From NCBI RefSeq assembly GCF_002954455.1, contig NZ_MSCC01000003.1:1-64000 (forward strand): DNA of 64,000 nucleotides, given 5' to 3'. Both the position numbers and the translations under genes were made by a program. Below, piece by piece: positions 25,580 through 35,102 of the stretch. The notes beneath the pieces are model-generated. The model saw only the letters and a program-made list of their open reading frames with translations. It did not search any database and was not told the DNA's origin. The first letter of the stretch is position 1. The number at the start of each line of letters is the position of its first letter. Source of the DNA: Photobacterium aquimaris. Its GTDB lineage: Bacteria > Pseudomonadota > Gammaproteobacteria > Enterobacterales > Vibrionaceae.

Positions 25580-27133
25580 ATGGCCGAAGTGAACCCTGTC
25601 AGCGATCAATATTTACTTAGCGGTGCAGATTATCTGCGCAATATTTTACGCGCCCCGGTGTATGAGGTCGCGCAAGTTACCCCTCTACAAAATTTAACTC
25701 GCCTCAGTGCTCGCATCGGCAATCATGTGCAATTAAAGCGAGAAGATCGTCAGCCTGTACATTCGTTTAAATTACGTGGCGCCTATAACATGATGACTCA
25801 ACTGACAGAACATCAACGTCAGGCTGGTGTCATTGCGGCATCTGCAGGTAATCATGCCCAAGGATTAGCGTTATCAAGCCAAAAGTTAGAGGTTAGCGCC
25901 ACTATCGTCATGCCGCGTACCACACCCGATATTAAGGTTGATGCAGTACGCGGATTTGGCGCTAATGTGGTCTTGCATGGTAATAACTTTGATGAAGCCA
26001 AAATTCATGCTGAAATGCTGGCGCAACAACATGGTTATACTTTTATACCTCCATTTGATCATCCAGCCATCATTGCCGGACAAGGCACGATTGGTATTGA
26101 GCTGGTGCAACAAAATGGCCATCTTGAGTATGTCTTCGTTCCTGTCGGCGGTGGCGGTTTAGCCGCGGGCGTCTCGGTATTACTAAAACAACTGCTACCT
26201 GAGATTAAGGTTATCGGTGTCGAAGCGGAAGACTCGGCCTGTTTAAAGGCGGCTTTTGATGCTGGACAGCCAGTAACACTTGATCAAGTGGGTATGTTTG
26301 CCGATGGCGTCGCGGTGAAACGTATTGGCAGTGAGACCTTTCGTTTATGTGAGCAATATCTTGATGATGTGATCACCGTCAGTAGCGATGAAATTTGCGC
26401 GGCGGTGAAAGATATCTTTGAAGATACTCGCGCGATTGCTGAACCGTCAGGAGCATTATCACTGGCAGGTTTGAAAAAATATGCTGAGCAGCAGCAATTA
26501 CAGCAATGCCACTTAGCTGCTATTTTATCAGGTGCTAACCTTAACTTTCATGGGCTGCGTTATGTGTCTGAACGCTGTGAATTAGGCGAGAAACGCGAAG
26601 GGCTATTAGCGGTGACGATTCCTGAGCGTCCAGGGGCTTTTTTAGATTTTTGTCACCTGATTGGTGGCCGTGCTGTGACCGAATTTAACTACCGTTATAA
26701 TGATGACAAACTCGCAAATGTGTTTGTCGGGGTACGGTTACTTCAAGGCCAACAAGAGCTTGAACATATTATTGCTGATCTGCGTCAAGGTGGTTATCCG
26801 GTAATGGACTTGTCGGATGATGAAATGGCCAAAGTACATGTGCGCTATATGATTGGTGGACGACCATCAAAACCATTGCAAGAACGGTTATATAGCTTTG
26901 AATTTCCGGAATATCCAGGCGCACTGACTAAGTTTTTATCTACCTTAGGCGGTCAATGGAATATTAGCTTATTTAATTACCGTAACCATGGTGCTGATTA
27001 TGGCCGAGTCTTATGTGGATTTGAATTAGCTGAGCATGATTTGCTATCGTTTACCAACCATCTGCGTAAACTGGGTTATCATTGGCATGATGAGACAGAC
27101 AGCGCTGCATATAAGTTTTTTCTCGCCCAATAA
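25580..27133 (+). CDS. ilvA: biosynthetic threonine deaminase
   Basis: IlvA converts threonine to 2-ketobutyrate, the committed step of Ile synthesis, and is feedback-inhibited by Ile. The 517-residue protein has the PLP Lys in VHSFKLRGAYNM near residue 62, the phosphate-binding loop PVGGGGLAAGV near residue 190, and two C-terminal ACT-like regulatory domains from about residue 335. This is the long, allosteric form. Last gene of ilvLGMEDA; a terminator follows. Confidence 0.97.
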   Translation: MAEVNPVSDQYLLSGADYLRNILRAPVYEVAQVTPLQNLTRLSARIGNHVQLKREDRQPVHSFKLRGAYNMMTQLTEHQRQAGVIAASAGNHAQGLALSSQKLEVSATIVMPRTTPDIKVDAVRGFGANVVLHGNNFDEAKIHAEMLAQQHGYTFIPPFDHPAIIAGQGTIGIELVQQNGHLEYVFVPVGGGGLAAGVSVLLKQLLPEIKVIGVEAEDSACLKAAFDAGQPVTLDQVGMFADGVAVKRIGSETFRLCEQYLDDVITVSSDEICAAVKDIFEDTRAIAEPSGALSLAGLKKYAEQQQLQQCHLAAILSGANLNFHGLRYVSERCELGEKREGLLAVTIPERPGAFLDFCHLIGGRAVTEFNYRYNDDKLANVFVGVRLLQGQQELEHIIADLRQGGYPVMDLSDDEMAKVHVRYMIGGRPSKPLQERLYSFEFPEYPGALTKFLSTLGGQWNISLFNYRNHGADYGRVLCGFELAEHDLLSFTNHLRKLGYHWHDETDSAAYKFFLAQ

Positions 27134-27156
27134 ACTCAAATAACCAAATGCTATCA

Positions 27157-27183
27157 AGCAGCGTTAACGACGCTGCTTTTTTA
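27157..27183 (+). terminator. ilv operon terminator
   Basis: AGCAGCGT (27157-27164), loop TAACG, ACGCTGCT (27170-27177), then TTTTTTA. Confidence 0.9.
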
Positions 27184-27189
27184 TTACAA

Positions 27190-27567
27190 TCAATGGCGAT
27201 GAGTCAGTGTCCGTGTATATTCAGCCATATACTGCGCTAATTGAATGCTTTGCTGTAAAATTATTTGGCGAGCAGAGTGGGGAAGACAGCCAAAGCACTG
27301 GACTAATTGATCGATCTCTTCTTTATATTCACTTTCTATAATATCGAGCCCTAAATCACCATAGATAAACCAGGTTAACGGCCGTTCGGTTAGCTCTGAA
27401 ATCTCAACCAATAATCGCACTTTTGGTTCCGTTTTACCGGTTTCTAAGTCCAAATAGGTTTGGCGTGCGACTTTCAATTGCTGGGCCATATAAACTTGGG
27501 TTAAGCCTTTCCACTCACGCGCCTCTTTGATCCTTTGCGCCATCTGTTGTTTACGATCTGTCATCAT
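27190..27567 (-). CDS. XRE-family helix-turn-helix regulator
   Basis: The 125-residue protein begins with a Cro/CI-type HTH: QRIKEAREWKGLTQVYMAQQ, then the recognition helix VARQTYLDLETGKTEPKV (residues about 12-55). The rest is a short acidic domain (ESEYKEEIDQLVQC) with a helical tail. There is no toxin or phage gene beside it. It is transcribed alone against the ilv operon and shares no operon with glmS. An inverted repeat just upstream may be its own operator. Target genes are unknown. Confidence 0.8.
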   Translation of the reverse strand: MMTDRKQQMAQRIKEAREWKGLTQVYMAQQLKVARQTYLDLETGKTEPKVRLLVEISELTERPLTWFIYGDLGLDIIESEYKEEIDQLVQCFGCLPHSARQIILQQSIQLAQYMAEYTRTLTHRH

Positions 27568-27582
27568 TTACTCCAAAAACCC

Positions 27583-27605
27583 GTTGTAAACATAATTACT
27601 ACAAC
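27583..27605. promoter_or_regulatory. inverted repeat upstream of the XRE gene, candidate operator
   Basis: GTTGTA (27583-27588) and TACAAC (27600-27605) are separated by 11 bases, 16 bases upstream of the regulator's ATG. The geometry suits a dimeric HTH repressor. Inferred from symmetry only. Confidence 0.4.
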
Positions 27606-27759
27606 AACTCCTTGCAGATGATGCGCCAAGTTTTTTAGCCCATAGTTACGATTAAATCAGACAATTATCGTTGCATATATGACTATTTTTGTATTTTGAA
27701 TTGCAGTTCGTAAGTTTGCATTCAACTATTTTTATTTCGCAAAAATAACTCGCATTAAA

Positions 27760-27783
27760 AAAGGTGCCAATGCTGGCACCTTT
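27760..27783 (-). terminator. glmS terminator
   Basis: On the minus strand: AAAGGTGCC, loop AGCATT, GGCACC, then TTTTTTAA. It is located 22 bases after the glmS stop. Confidence 0.9.
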
Positions 27784-27804
27784 GTTATAACTGCGTATGA
27801 ACGA

Positions 27805-29640
27805 CTATTCTACCGTTACCGCTTTAGCCAAATTACGAGGCTGATCGACATCTGTCCCTTTGATCAGCGCAACGTGATACGCCAATAACTGCATTGGAAT
27901 GGTGTAAAAAATCGGTGCAATAATCTCATCAACTTTAGGCATGGTAATGATCTTCATACCATCACCATCATCAAAATCAGCTTCATTATCAGCAAAAACA
28001 TACAACAACCCGCCACGTGCACGTACTTCTTCAATGTTTGATTTTAGTTTCTCAAGTAAATCATTGGTTGGGGCTACCACAATCACTGGCATTTCAGCAT
28101 CCACTAACGCTAATGGACCATGTTTAAGCTCACCAGCCGCATAAGCTTCAGCATGAATGTAAGAAATCTCTTTCAATTTCAATGATGCTTCAACCGCAAT
28201 CGGATAAAACTCACCACGACCTAAAAATAACGCATGCTGTTTATCTGCAAAATCTTCTGCTAATGCCTCAATCGGCTTATCAAACGCTAATGCTTGTTCG
28301 ATATAACTTGGAAGCTGCTGCAATGCTGCCACAATGTGTTGCTCTTGTGTTTTATCTAGCGTGGCTTGCTGCTTACCAATCGCTGTTACTAGCATCAATA
28401 GTGCCACCAGCTGAGTAGTAAATGCTTTGGTTGATGCCACCCCAATTTCAGCCCCTGCACGCGTCATAAAGGCTAAATCAGACTCACGCACTAACGATGA
28501 ACCCGCAACATTACAAATCGTCATTGCCGCCATGTAGCCTTTTTGTTTGGCAAGACGCAGTGCTGCTAATGTATCTGCTGTTTCTCCTGATTGGGAAAGG
28601 GTAATCAGTAAGCTATTTGGACGCGTAACGAATTTACGATAACGGAACTCAGAAGCAATCTCGACATCACAGCTAACACCAGCAATCGATTCAAACCAAT
28701 ACCGTGCCACCATGCCAGCATTATAAGAAGTACCACAAGCAATGATCTGAATATGTTCAACTTTATCGAGGATCGTCGCCGCATCACTGCCAATACTTTC
28801 GATGATCACATGATCATCGCTAATTCGACCTTCCATAGTGTTGATCAATGCACTTGGCTGCTCAAAGATCTCTTTTTGCATATAATGCCGATATTGGCCT
28901 TTATCTGCTGCATCATGCTCTACTGTTGATTCACTCACTTTACGCTCAACAGCTTGACCTTGGCTATCAAATACCGTCACTTTGCGCCGCGTCACTTCAG
29001 CAACATCACCTTCTTCCAAAAACATAAACCGTCGAGTGACATTTAATAATGCCAATTGATCAGAAGCAATAAAGTTTTCGCCAATGCCAAGTCCAATCAC
29101 TAATGGACTGCCAGAGCGCGCCACCACCACTCGCTCAGGATCACGACTATCCATCACTACGGTACCGTAAGCACCTTCAAGTTGAGTAACGCTATTTTGT
29201 ACTGCTGTTAATAAACAATCTGCCGAACGTAACTCCCAATCAACTAAATGGGCAATCACTTCAGTATCTGTTTGCGAACTAAAGACATAACCACGCTCAC
29301 GCAATAACTCACGTAAAACCTGATGATTTTCAATAATACCGTTGTGAACAATAGCGATATGTTGACCCGAAATATGTGGGTGGGCATTAGCTTCTGATGG
29401 TTCACCATGGGTTGCCCAGCGAGTATGCGCAATGCCAGTACCACCGCATAAATCAATACTCTCAACCGCATCAGCCAACGCTTGCACCTTGCCTAATCGA
29501 CGTACACGCTGTAGCGTATTATCAACAGCCACCACCGCAATACCGGCAGAGTCATAACCGCGATATTCTAAACGACGTAAGCCTTCAATCAGAATTTCAG
29601 CCACATCACGTTGTGCTACTGCACCCACTATTCCACACAT
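27805..29640 (-). CDS. glmS: glutamine-fructose-6-phosphate aminotransferase
   Basis: GlmS makes glucosamine-6-phosphate, the entry step to UDP-GlcNAc for peptidoglycan and LPS. The 611 residues start with the glutaminase nucleophile MCGIVGA (Cys2). Ntn-hydrolase residues follow (HTRWATHGEPSEANAHPH), then two SIS sugar-isomerase domains (CGTSYNAGMVARYW; TLSQSGETADTLAALR). The C-terminus LAKAVTVE is the canonical end. AAAGGA precedes the ATG. It lies 36 bases downstream of the DeoR-type regulator, likely co-transcribed; there is no glmS ribozyme upstream. Confidence 0.98.
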   Translation of the reverse strand: MCGIVGAVAQRDVAEILIEGLRRLEYRGYDSAGIAVVAVDNTLQRVRRLGKVQALADAVESIDLCGGTGIAHTRWATHGEPSEANAHPHISGQHIAIVHNGIIENHQVLRELLRERGYVFSSQTDTEVIAHLVDWELRSADCLLTAVQNSVTQLEGAYGTVVMDSRDPERVVVARSGSPLVIGLGIGENFIASDQLALLNVTRRFMFLEEGDVAEVTRRKVTVFDSQGQAVERKVSESTVEHDAADKGQYRHYMQKEIFEQPSALINTMEGRISDDHVIIESIGSDAATILDKVEHIQIIACGTSYNAGMVARYWFESIAGVSCDVEIASEFRYRKFVTRPNSLLITLSQSGETADTLAALRLAKQKGYMAAMTICNVAGSSLVRESDLAFMTRAGAEIGVASTKAFTTQLVALLMLVTAIGKQQATLDKTQEQHIVAALQQLPSYIEQALAFDKPIEALAEDFADKQHALFLGRGEFYPIAVEASLKLKEISYIHAEAYAAGELKHGPLALVDAEMPVIVVAPTNDLLEKLKSNIEEVRARGGLLYVFADNEADFDDGDGMKIITMPKVDEIIAPIFYTIPMQLLAYHVALIKGTDVDQPRNLAKAVTVE

Positions 29641-29676
29641 AATAATTCCTTTACCACAGCTTTGATTATTTTGAGA

Positions 29677-30450
29677 TTATCCGTTAACGACGGCACGAAT
29701 CACTCGCACCCCATGTTGCTCAATACTGGCTTTATCGCTATCACTTAAGCCTTCATCAGTGATCAAAGTACTGATCCCTTGCCAAGCTAATTCAAGGTTG
29801 GGGATTTTGCGCCCGACTTTATTTGATTCAACCATCACCACCACTTCACGCGAGACTTCAGCCATTACTCGGCTTAACCCCATTAATTCATTAAAGGTGG
29901 TGGTACCACGGGCAACATCAATGCCATCAGCACCGATAAACAGCTGATCAAAATCGTACGAACGTAATACTGATTCTGCGACCTGACCTTGAAAGGATTC
30001 AGAATGGGGATCCCAAGTACCACCCGTCATTAATAGCGTCGGTTCATTTTCAAGTGCATTAAGAGCATTGGCGACGTGGAGTGCATTAGTCATCACAATC
30101 AAACCTTGCTTACCCCCCAATAACGCGATCAATGCGGCAGTAGTGCTGCCACTATCAATAATAATTCGATGGTGATCGCGAATTTGATCAGCCGCTGCTT
30201 GTGCTATCGCTAACTTACACACTGAAACTTGTTCGGTGTGCTCTGTCGTGACAATTTCACTCGGCATAGCAATCGCGCCACCATAGCGGCGTAATAATGA
30301 ACCAGTGATCTCTAAGGCTGCTAAGTCCTTACGGATAGTAACTTCTGAGGTAGAAAAGTGATGCGCTAAAACATCAACGCTAACCTCGCCTTGCTCACTG
30401 ACCATAACGGCAATAGCATGGCGACGTTGCTGAGTATTACGTTTCGACAT
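29677..30450 (-). CDS. DeoR/GlpR-family transcriptional regulator
   Basis: The 257 residues consist of an N-terminal DeoR HTH (RRHAIAVMVSEQGEVSVDVLAHHFSTSEVTIRKDLAALE) and a C-terminal sugar-phosphate sensor domain. The sensor carries the signature segments IIDSGSTTAALIALL and LFIGADGIDVARG. Effectors in this family are phosphorylated sugars. Its position between glmU and glmS suggests an amino-sugar phosphate effector and control of glmS, but that is inference. An inverted repeat lies directly upstream of its start. Confidence 0.88.
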   Translation of the reverse strand: MSKRNTQQRRHAIAVMVSEQGEVSVDVLAHHFSTSEVTIRKDLAALEITGSLLRRYGGAIAMPSEIVTTEHTEQVSVCKLAIAQAAADQIRDHHRIIIDSGSTTAALIALLGGKQGLIVMTNALHVANALNALENEPTLLMTGGTWDPHSESFQGQVAESVLRSYDFDQLFIGADGIDVARGTTTFNELMGLSRVMAEVSREVVVMVESNKVGRKIPNLELAWQGISTLITDEGLSDSDKASIEQHGVRVIRAVVNG

Positions 30451-30470
30451 GAAGGTTAAACAACGTAGTA

Positions 30471-30487
30471 AGTTTCGATTTGAAACT
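30471..30487. promoter_or_regulatory. inverted repeat upstream of the DeoR-type gene, candidate operator
   Basis: AGTTTC (30471-30476) and GAAACT (30482-30487) flank five bases, 21 bases from the regulator's ATG. A further TTTCGA half-like sequence is at the start of the gene. The symmetry suits autoregulation (inference). Confidence 0.45.
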
Positions 30488-30610
30488 AGTATAGCGTTAC
30501 TAAAAAGGATTCGGCAATACCTTTGAGATAATTTTCATCACAAAACAATACAGTTAAGGGATAACATCATTGGCACTAAAACTGCGGTAAATGGTCAAAA
30601 TTCAGACATA

Positions 30611-30635
30611 AAAAAAGCAGAGCTCATGCTCTGCT
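30611..30635 (-). terminator. glmU terminator
   Basis: On the minus strand: AGCAGAGC, loop ATGA, GCTCTGCT, then seven T. It separates glmU from the DeoR-type gene. Confidence 0.9.
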
Positions 30636-30685
30636 TAATAATATATGGCTCTTTAAACTGACATTTTTTCAGTTATAGAATAAGC

Positions 30686-32044
30686 CTATTTTTTGGTTGG
30701 ACGTTTCCAACCTTTAATCGTACGTGCTGGCGTACGAGTGATCACTAGCTCATCTTCACCCACATTGCGGTTAATGGTTGAGCCTGCACCAATAGTTGCG
30801 CCACTTGCAACTTTAACCGGAGCAATAAGCTGAGTATCAGAACCAACAAACACATCATCGCCGATTTCGGTCTTAAACTTATTAGCACCATCATAGTTAC
30901 AAGTGATTGTACCCGCACCAATATTAACATTAGTACCAATATCAGCATCACCTAAATAGCTTAGATGGCCAGCTTTAGAACCAACACCTAAACGAGCTTG
31001 CTTCATTTCAACGAAATTACCGACATGGGCTTGAGTCATTAACTCAGTACCAACACGTAAACGTGCAAATGGACCAACCGTACAGGCTTCACCAACAATA
31101 GCGCCTTCAATCACACTGTAAGGGCTAATAATACTGTTATCATCAATCTCACAGTTTTTCAGCACACAACCGGCACCGATAATTACATTATCACCAATGC
31201 TAACACTGCCTTCGATAATAACATTCACATCGATTTCAACATCGGCACCACATTGTAGTGAACCGCGTAAATCAAATCGAGCGGGATCACGTAGCATTAC
31301 ACCTTGCTCAAGTAAACGCTCAGCCTGCATCGCTTGGAATGCTCGCTCTAAACGCGCTAACTGCACACGGTTATTGACCCCTTCAACTTCAATTGCTAGC
31401 GCAGGGTGTACCGCTTCAACCGCACGACCTTCGTTATGAGCAATTTCAATAATGTCAGTCAGATAGTATTCACCTTGCGCGTTCTCGTTTTTAAGTGATG
31501 CTAACCAACGCTTAAGATCACCGCCATTAGCAACCATAACGCCAGTATTGATTTCTTTAATCAGCTTTTGTTCTTCTGTGGCATCTTTTTCTTCAACAAT
31601 CGCCACCACTGGACCATTACGACGCACAATACGGCCGTAACCCATCGGGTTATCCAGAACCACAGTCAATAATGCAATACCACCATCAGGCTGAGCATCA
31701 AGTAGATTCTCTAACGTTTGCGCGCTAATTAACGGCACATCACCGTATAGGATCAATGCTTTCTCATCATCAGCAAGATTCGGCACAGCTTGATTAACCG
31801 CATGCCCGGTACCTAACTGTTCAGCCTGTAGTACCCAATTCACATTTTCTTTAGCTAATACTTGCTGCATGATATCGCCACCATGACCATAAACAAGATT
31901 AATGCTACTTGAACCAATATCGTTACAGGTATCAATGACATGTTTAACCATTGGCTTACCAGCAAGGGTATGAAGAACCTTGGGTAAATTAGAGTACATA
32001 CGGGTACCTTTTCCCGCGGCAAGAATCACAGCACTAAAGCTCAT
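30686..32044 (-). CDS. glmU: bifunctional GlcNAc-1-P uridyltransferase / GlcN-1-P acetyltransferase
   Basis: GlmU acetylates GlcN-1-P and transfers UMP to make UDP-GlcNAc. From ATG 32044 it is 452 residues; an upstream in-frame extension to 32125 is rejected because the conserved N-terminus SFSAVILAAGKGTRM begins here, with AGAGGA upstream. The N-terminal nucleotidyltransferase domain has AAGKGTRM and YGDVPLI. From about residue 250 the C-terminal left-handed beta-helix follows, with acetyltransferase residues in NFVEMKQARLG and NYDGANKFKT. It is downstream of the atp operon, as in E. coli. Confidence 0.98.
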   Translation of the reverse strand: MSFSAVILAAGKGTRMYSNLPKVLHTLAGKPMVKHVIDTCNDIGSSSINLVYGHGGDIMQQVLAKENVNWVLQAEQLGTGHAVNQAVPNLADDEKALILYGDVPLISAQTLENLLDAQPDGGIALLTVVLDNPMGYGRIVRRNGPVVAIVEEKDATEEQKLIKEINTGVMVANGGDLKRWLASLKNENAQGEYYLTDIIEIAHNEGRAVEAVHPALAIEVEGVNNRVQLARLERAFQAMQAERLLEQGVMLRDPARFDLRGSLQCGADVEIDVNVIIEGSVSIGDNVIIGAGCVLKNCEIDDNSIISPYSVIEGAIVGEACTVGPFARLRVGTELMTQAHVGNFVEMKQARLGVGSKAGHLSYLGDADIGTNVNIGAGTITCNYDGANKFKTEIGDDVFVGSDTQLIAPVKVASGATIGAGSTINRNVGEDELVITRTPARTIKGWKRPTKK

Positions 32045-32260
32045 GATGAGTATTCCTCTGAATGCATATATAGTTTGTATATTCCTATTGTACCTGTAGA
32101 TGCACATAGGTTTAAGATGAACCACACATTTTAACTAAAAAATAACCAATAAAAAAACCCCACATAGATAACATTTACTTATACATCAGCAAAAATCGAC
32201 TATTTATAGTGCTATCATCTCTTATGGATTATCGATAAGATAAAAAATTCTATTTGACCA

Positions 32261-32286
32261 TAAAAAAAGCGACCCTAAGGTCGCTT
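32261..32286 (-). terminator. atp operon terminator
   Basis: On the minus strand: AGCGACC, loop TTAG, GGTCGCT, then a T-run. It is located 26 bases after atpC. The core, loop and left flank are nearly the same as the yidC terminator at 49822. Confidence 0.92.
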
Positions 32287-32311
32287 TTTATGATGCTGCT
32301 ATTAAATATGA

Positions 32312-32734
32312 TTAACGTGAACGTTTAGTCAATTCAATAACGCGTAACTGAGCAATTGCTTTTGCTAGATCACTGGCTGCTTGGGCAAAATCGATATCGC
32401 CATGCTGATTATGAATTCTCTCTTCAGCTTGGCGCTTTGCTTCTTCAGCTTTCGCAGTATCTAAATCAATACCACGAATAGCGGTGTCAGCAAGTACGGT
32501 TACGATACCAGGTTGTACCTCAAGCATGCCGCCAGAAAGATAAATAACATCTTCTTCGCCACCTTGCTTGATAATGCGTACCATACCGGGAGTAATCGCA
32601 CTCAACAACGGCGTGTGACCGGCATGAATACCAAGTTCACCTTCGCTACCTGTAACCTGAATACTTTCAGCACGACCAGAAAACAAACGTTTTTCAGCAC
32701 TGACTACATCCAGATGAAAGGTTATCGCTGCCAT
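32312..32734 (-). CDS. atpC: ATP synthase epsilon subunit
   Basis: The 140-residue epsilon subunit of F1 is part of the rotor stalk and an intrinsic inhibitor. It has the N-terminal beta-sandwich (FHLDVVSAEKRLFSGRAESIQVTGSEGELGIHAGHTPLLSAI) and the C-terminal two-helix region from about residue 88. It is last in the operon and followed by the terminator. Confidence 0.97.
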   Translation of the reverse strand: MAAITFHLDVVSAEKRLFSGRAESIQVTGSEGELGIHAGHTPLLSAITPGMVRIIKQGGEEDVIYLSGGMLEVQPGIVTVLADTAIRGIDLDTAKAEEAKRQAEERIHNQHGDIDFAQAASDLAKAIAQLRVIELTKRSR

Positions 32735-32751
32735 ATTGCCTCCTAATTAGC

Positions 32752-34158
32752 TTACAGTTTTTTGGCGTTTTCTAATACGTCTTCAATCGCACCACAGTAC
32801 ATAAATGCCTGCTCAGGGATATCGTCGTATTCACCAGCTAAAATACCTTTAAAGCTACGTAACGTATCTTTAAGTGATACGTAAATACCAGGAGAACCGG
32901 TAAATACTTCTGCTACGTGGTAAGGCTGTGTTAGGAAACGTTCAATCTTACGCGCACGAGATACAGCTTGCTTATCTTCTTCAGACAGCTCATCCATACC
33001 TAGAATTGCGATGATATCTTTCAGCTCTTTATAACGCTGTAGCAAGCTCTGAACGCCACGTGCGATGTCGTAATGTTCTTGGCCTACTACCAATGGATCA
33101 AGCATACGTGATGTTGAATCCAGTGGGTCGATCGCAGGGTATAGACCTAGCGATGCGATTTGACGCGAAAGTACAACTGTTGCATCTAAGTGAGCAAAGG
33201 TTGTTGCTGGTGATGGATCCGTCAAGTCATCGGCTGGTACGTATACCGCCTGCACTGACGTGATAGAGCCAGATTTGGTTGACGTGATACGCTCCTGAAG
33301 TACACCCATTTCTTCTGCAAGTGTTGGTTGATAACCTACCGCAGATGGCATACGACCAAGTAGTGCAGATACTTCAGTACCAGCAAGGGTGTAACGGTAG
33401 ATGTTATCGATAAATAACAGTACGTCACGACCTTCGTCACGGAAACGCTCAGCCATTGTCAAACCCGTCAAAGCAACACGTAGACGGTTACCTGGTGGCT
33501 CGTTCATCTGACCGTAAACCATTGCTACTTTTGATTCTTCAGGCTTCTCAAGGTTAACAACCCCAGCTTCCTGCATTTCAAAGTAGAAATCGTTACCTTC
33601 ACGAGTACGCTCACCGACACCGGCAAATACCGATAGGCCTGAGTGTTGCAGCGCGATGTTGTTGATAAGCTCCATCATGTTAACGGTCTTACCTACACCC
33701 GCACCACCAAATAGACCGATTTTACCACCCTTAGCAAACGGACAAATAAGATCGATAACCTTAACGCCTGTTTCTAACAGCTCGGTTGCATTTGATTGTT
33801 CTTCGTAGCTTGGCGCTGGACGGTGAATAGCATAACGCTCTTGCTCACCGATTTCACCACACTCATCAATGGGTTGACCTAGAACGTTCATGATACGTCC
33901 TAAAGTCGCTGTACCCACTGGTACTTCAATAGGGCGGCCTGTATTTTCAACAGACAAACCACGACGTAAGCCATCAGAAGTACCCATTGCGATACCACGC
34001 ACAATACCGCCACCAAGTTGCTGCTGAACTTCCAGTACTAACGTACCTTTTTCTTTCGCATCAACATGAAGGGCATCATATACTTTGGGTACAGAGTCCT
34101 GTGGAAACTCTACGTCGACTACTGCACCAATGATCTGGACGATCTTACCTGTAGCCAT
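32752..34158 (-). CDS. atpD: ATP synthase beta subunit
   Basis: The 468-residue catalytic subunit of F1 has its Walker A at GGAGVGKT near residue 150, the catalytic Glu in GVGERTREGNDFY, and the signature PAIDPLDSTSR. The DELSEEDK motif near residue 395 is the DELSEED lever that contacts gamma. Length is typical (E. coli 460). Confidence 0.98.
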   Translation of the reverse strand: MATGKIVQIIGAVVDVEFPQDSVPKVYDALHVDAKEKGTLVLEVQQQLGGGIVRGIAMGTSDGLRRGLSVENTGRPIEVPVGTATLGRIMNVLGQPIDECGEIGEQERYAIHRPAPSYEEQSNATELLETGVKVIDLICPFAKGGKIGLFGGAGVGKTVNMMELINNIALQHSGLSVFAGVGERTREGNDFYFEMQEAGVVNLEKPEESKVAMVYGQMNEPPGNRLRVALTGLTMAERFRDEGRDVLLFIDNIYRYTLAGTEVSALLGRMPSAVGYQPTLAEEMGVLQERITSTKSGSITSVQAVYVPADDLTDPSPATTFAHLDATVVLSRQIASLGLYPAIDPLDSTSRMLDPLVVGQEHYDIARGVQSLLQRYKELKDIIAILGMDELSEEDKQAVSRARKIERFLTQPYHVAEVFTGSPGIYVSLKDTLRSFKGILAGEYDDIPEQAFMYCGAIEDVLENAKKL

Positions 34159-34190
34159 CGTTAATCCTCTAAACTTATTAATTCTTTGCC

Positions 34191-35057
34191 TTAAACAGCA
34201 GATGCACCAGAAACGATTTCTGATAATTCTTGTGTGATCGCCGCCTGACGGGCTTTGTTATACACAAGTTGCAAGTCATCAATCAGATCACCTGCGTTAT
34301 CGGTCGCAGCTTTCATTGCTACCATTCGTGCCGCTTGCTCACTGGCAAGGTTCTCAACCACGCCTTGATACACTTGTGATTCGACATAACGAACCAATAG
34401 GGCATCAAGTAACGGTTGTGGCTCGGGCTCATAAATATAATCCCAAGAATGGTTGCGCTGCATCTCTTCGTCTTCTGACTTAGGCAAAGGCAACAATTGA
34501 TCAATCACCGGTTCTTGCACCATAGTATTTACAAACTGGTTGTATACTAGGTACAAACGATCTAATTGACCTTCATCATATTTCTTCAGCATTACGCCAA
34601 CAGTACCGATCAGCTCATCCACCGTTGGTGAATCACCAAGGCCTGATACTTGAGCCGTTACGTTGCCGCCGTAGTTATTAAAAAATGCCGTTGCTTTTGC
34701 GCCAATTAACGCAAGATCAACTTCAGCACCTTTTTCAGACCACGTCTGCACATCGTTAATGGCTTTTTTAAACAAGTTAATGTTCAAGCCACCACACAGA
34801 CCACGGTCAGTAGAAACAATGATGTAACCGACGCGCTTGGCTTCACGCTCTTCGAGATAAGGATGCTTATACTCAAGGCTACCAAGGGCGATGTGACCGA
34901 TCACTTTGCGCATAGTTTGTGCGTATGGACGTGATGACTCCATCGCTTCTTGCGTTTTACGCATTTTAGAAGCGGCCACCATTTCCATCGCTTTAGTGAT
35001 CTTCTGTGTATTTTGAACACTACCGATCTTGTTACGAATCTCTTTTGCGCTGGCCAT
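34191..35057 (-). CDS. atpG: ATP synthase gamma subunit
   Basis: From ATG 35057 (GGAGAG upstream; a GTG two codons earlier is less likely) this is 288 residues. The N-terminal coiled-coil helix is KEIRNKIGSVQNTQKITKAM; STDRGLCGGLN lies near residue 85, and the C-terminal helix ends the protein. It is the central rotating shaft of F1. Confidence 0.97.
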   Translation of the reverse strand: MASAKEIRNKIGSVQNTQKITKAMEMVAASKMRKTQEAMESSRPYAQTMRKVIGHIALGSLEYKHPYLEEREAKRVGYIIVSTDRGLCGGLNINLFKKAINDVQTWSEKGAEVDLALIGAKATAFFNNYGGNVTAQVSGLGDSPTVDELIGTVGVMLKKYDEGQLDRLYLVYNQFVNTMVQEPVIDQLLPLPKSEDEEMQRNHSWDYIYEPEPQPLLDALLVRYVESQVYQGVVENLASEQAARMVAMKAATDNAGDLIDDLQLVYNKARQAAITQELSEIVSGASAV

Positions 35058-35102
35058 CGTCACTCTCCGTTAGAAGGTGATCGCTAAGCGATCACCAACC
35101 AA

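Noticed and set aside
27568..27759. Small RNA gene between the XRE gene and glmS
   Set aside because: The stretch is AT-rich with only weak local symmetry; the single terminator there belongs to glmS on the minus strand.
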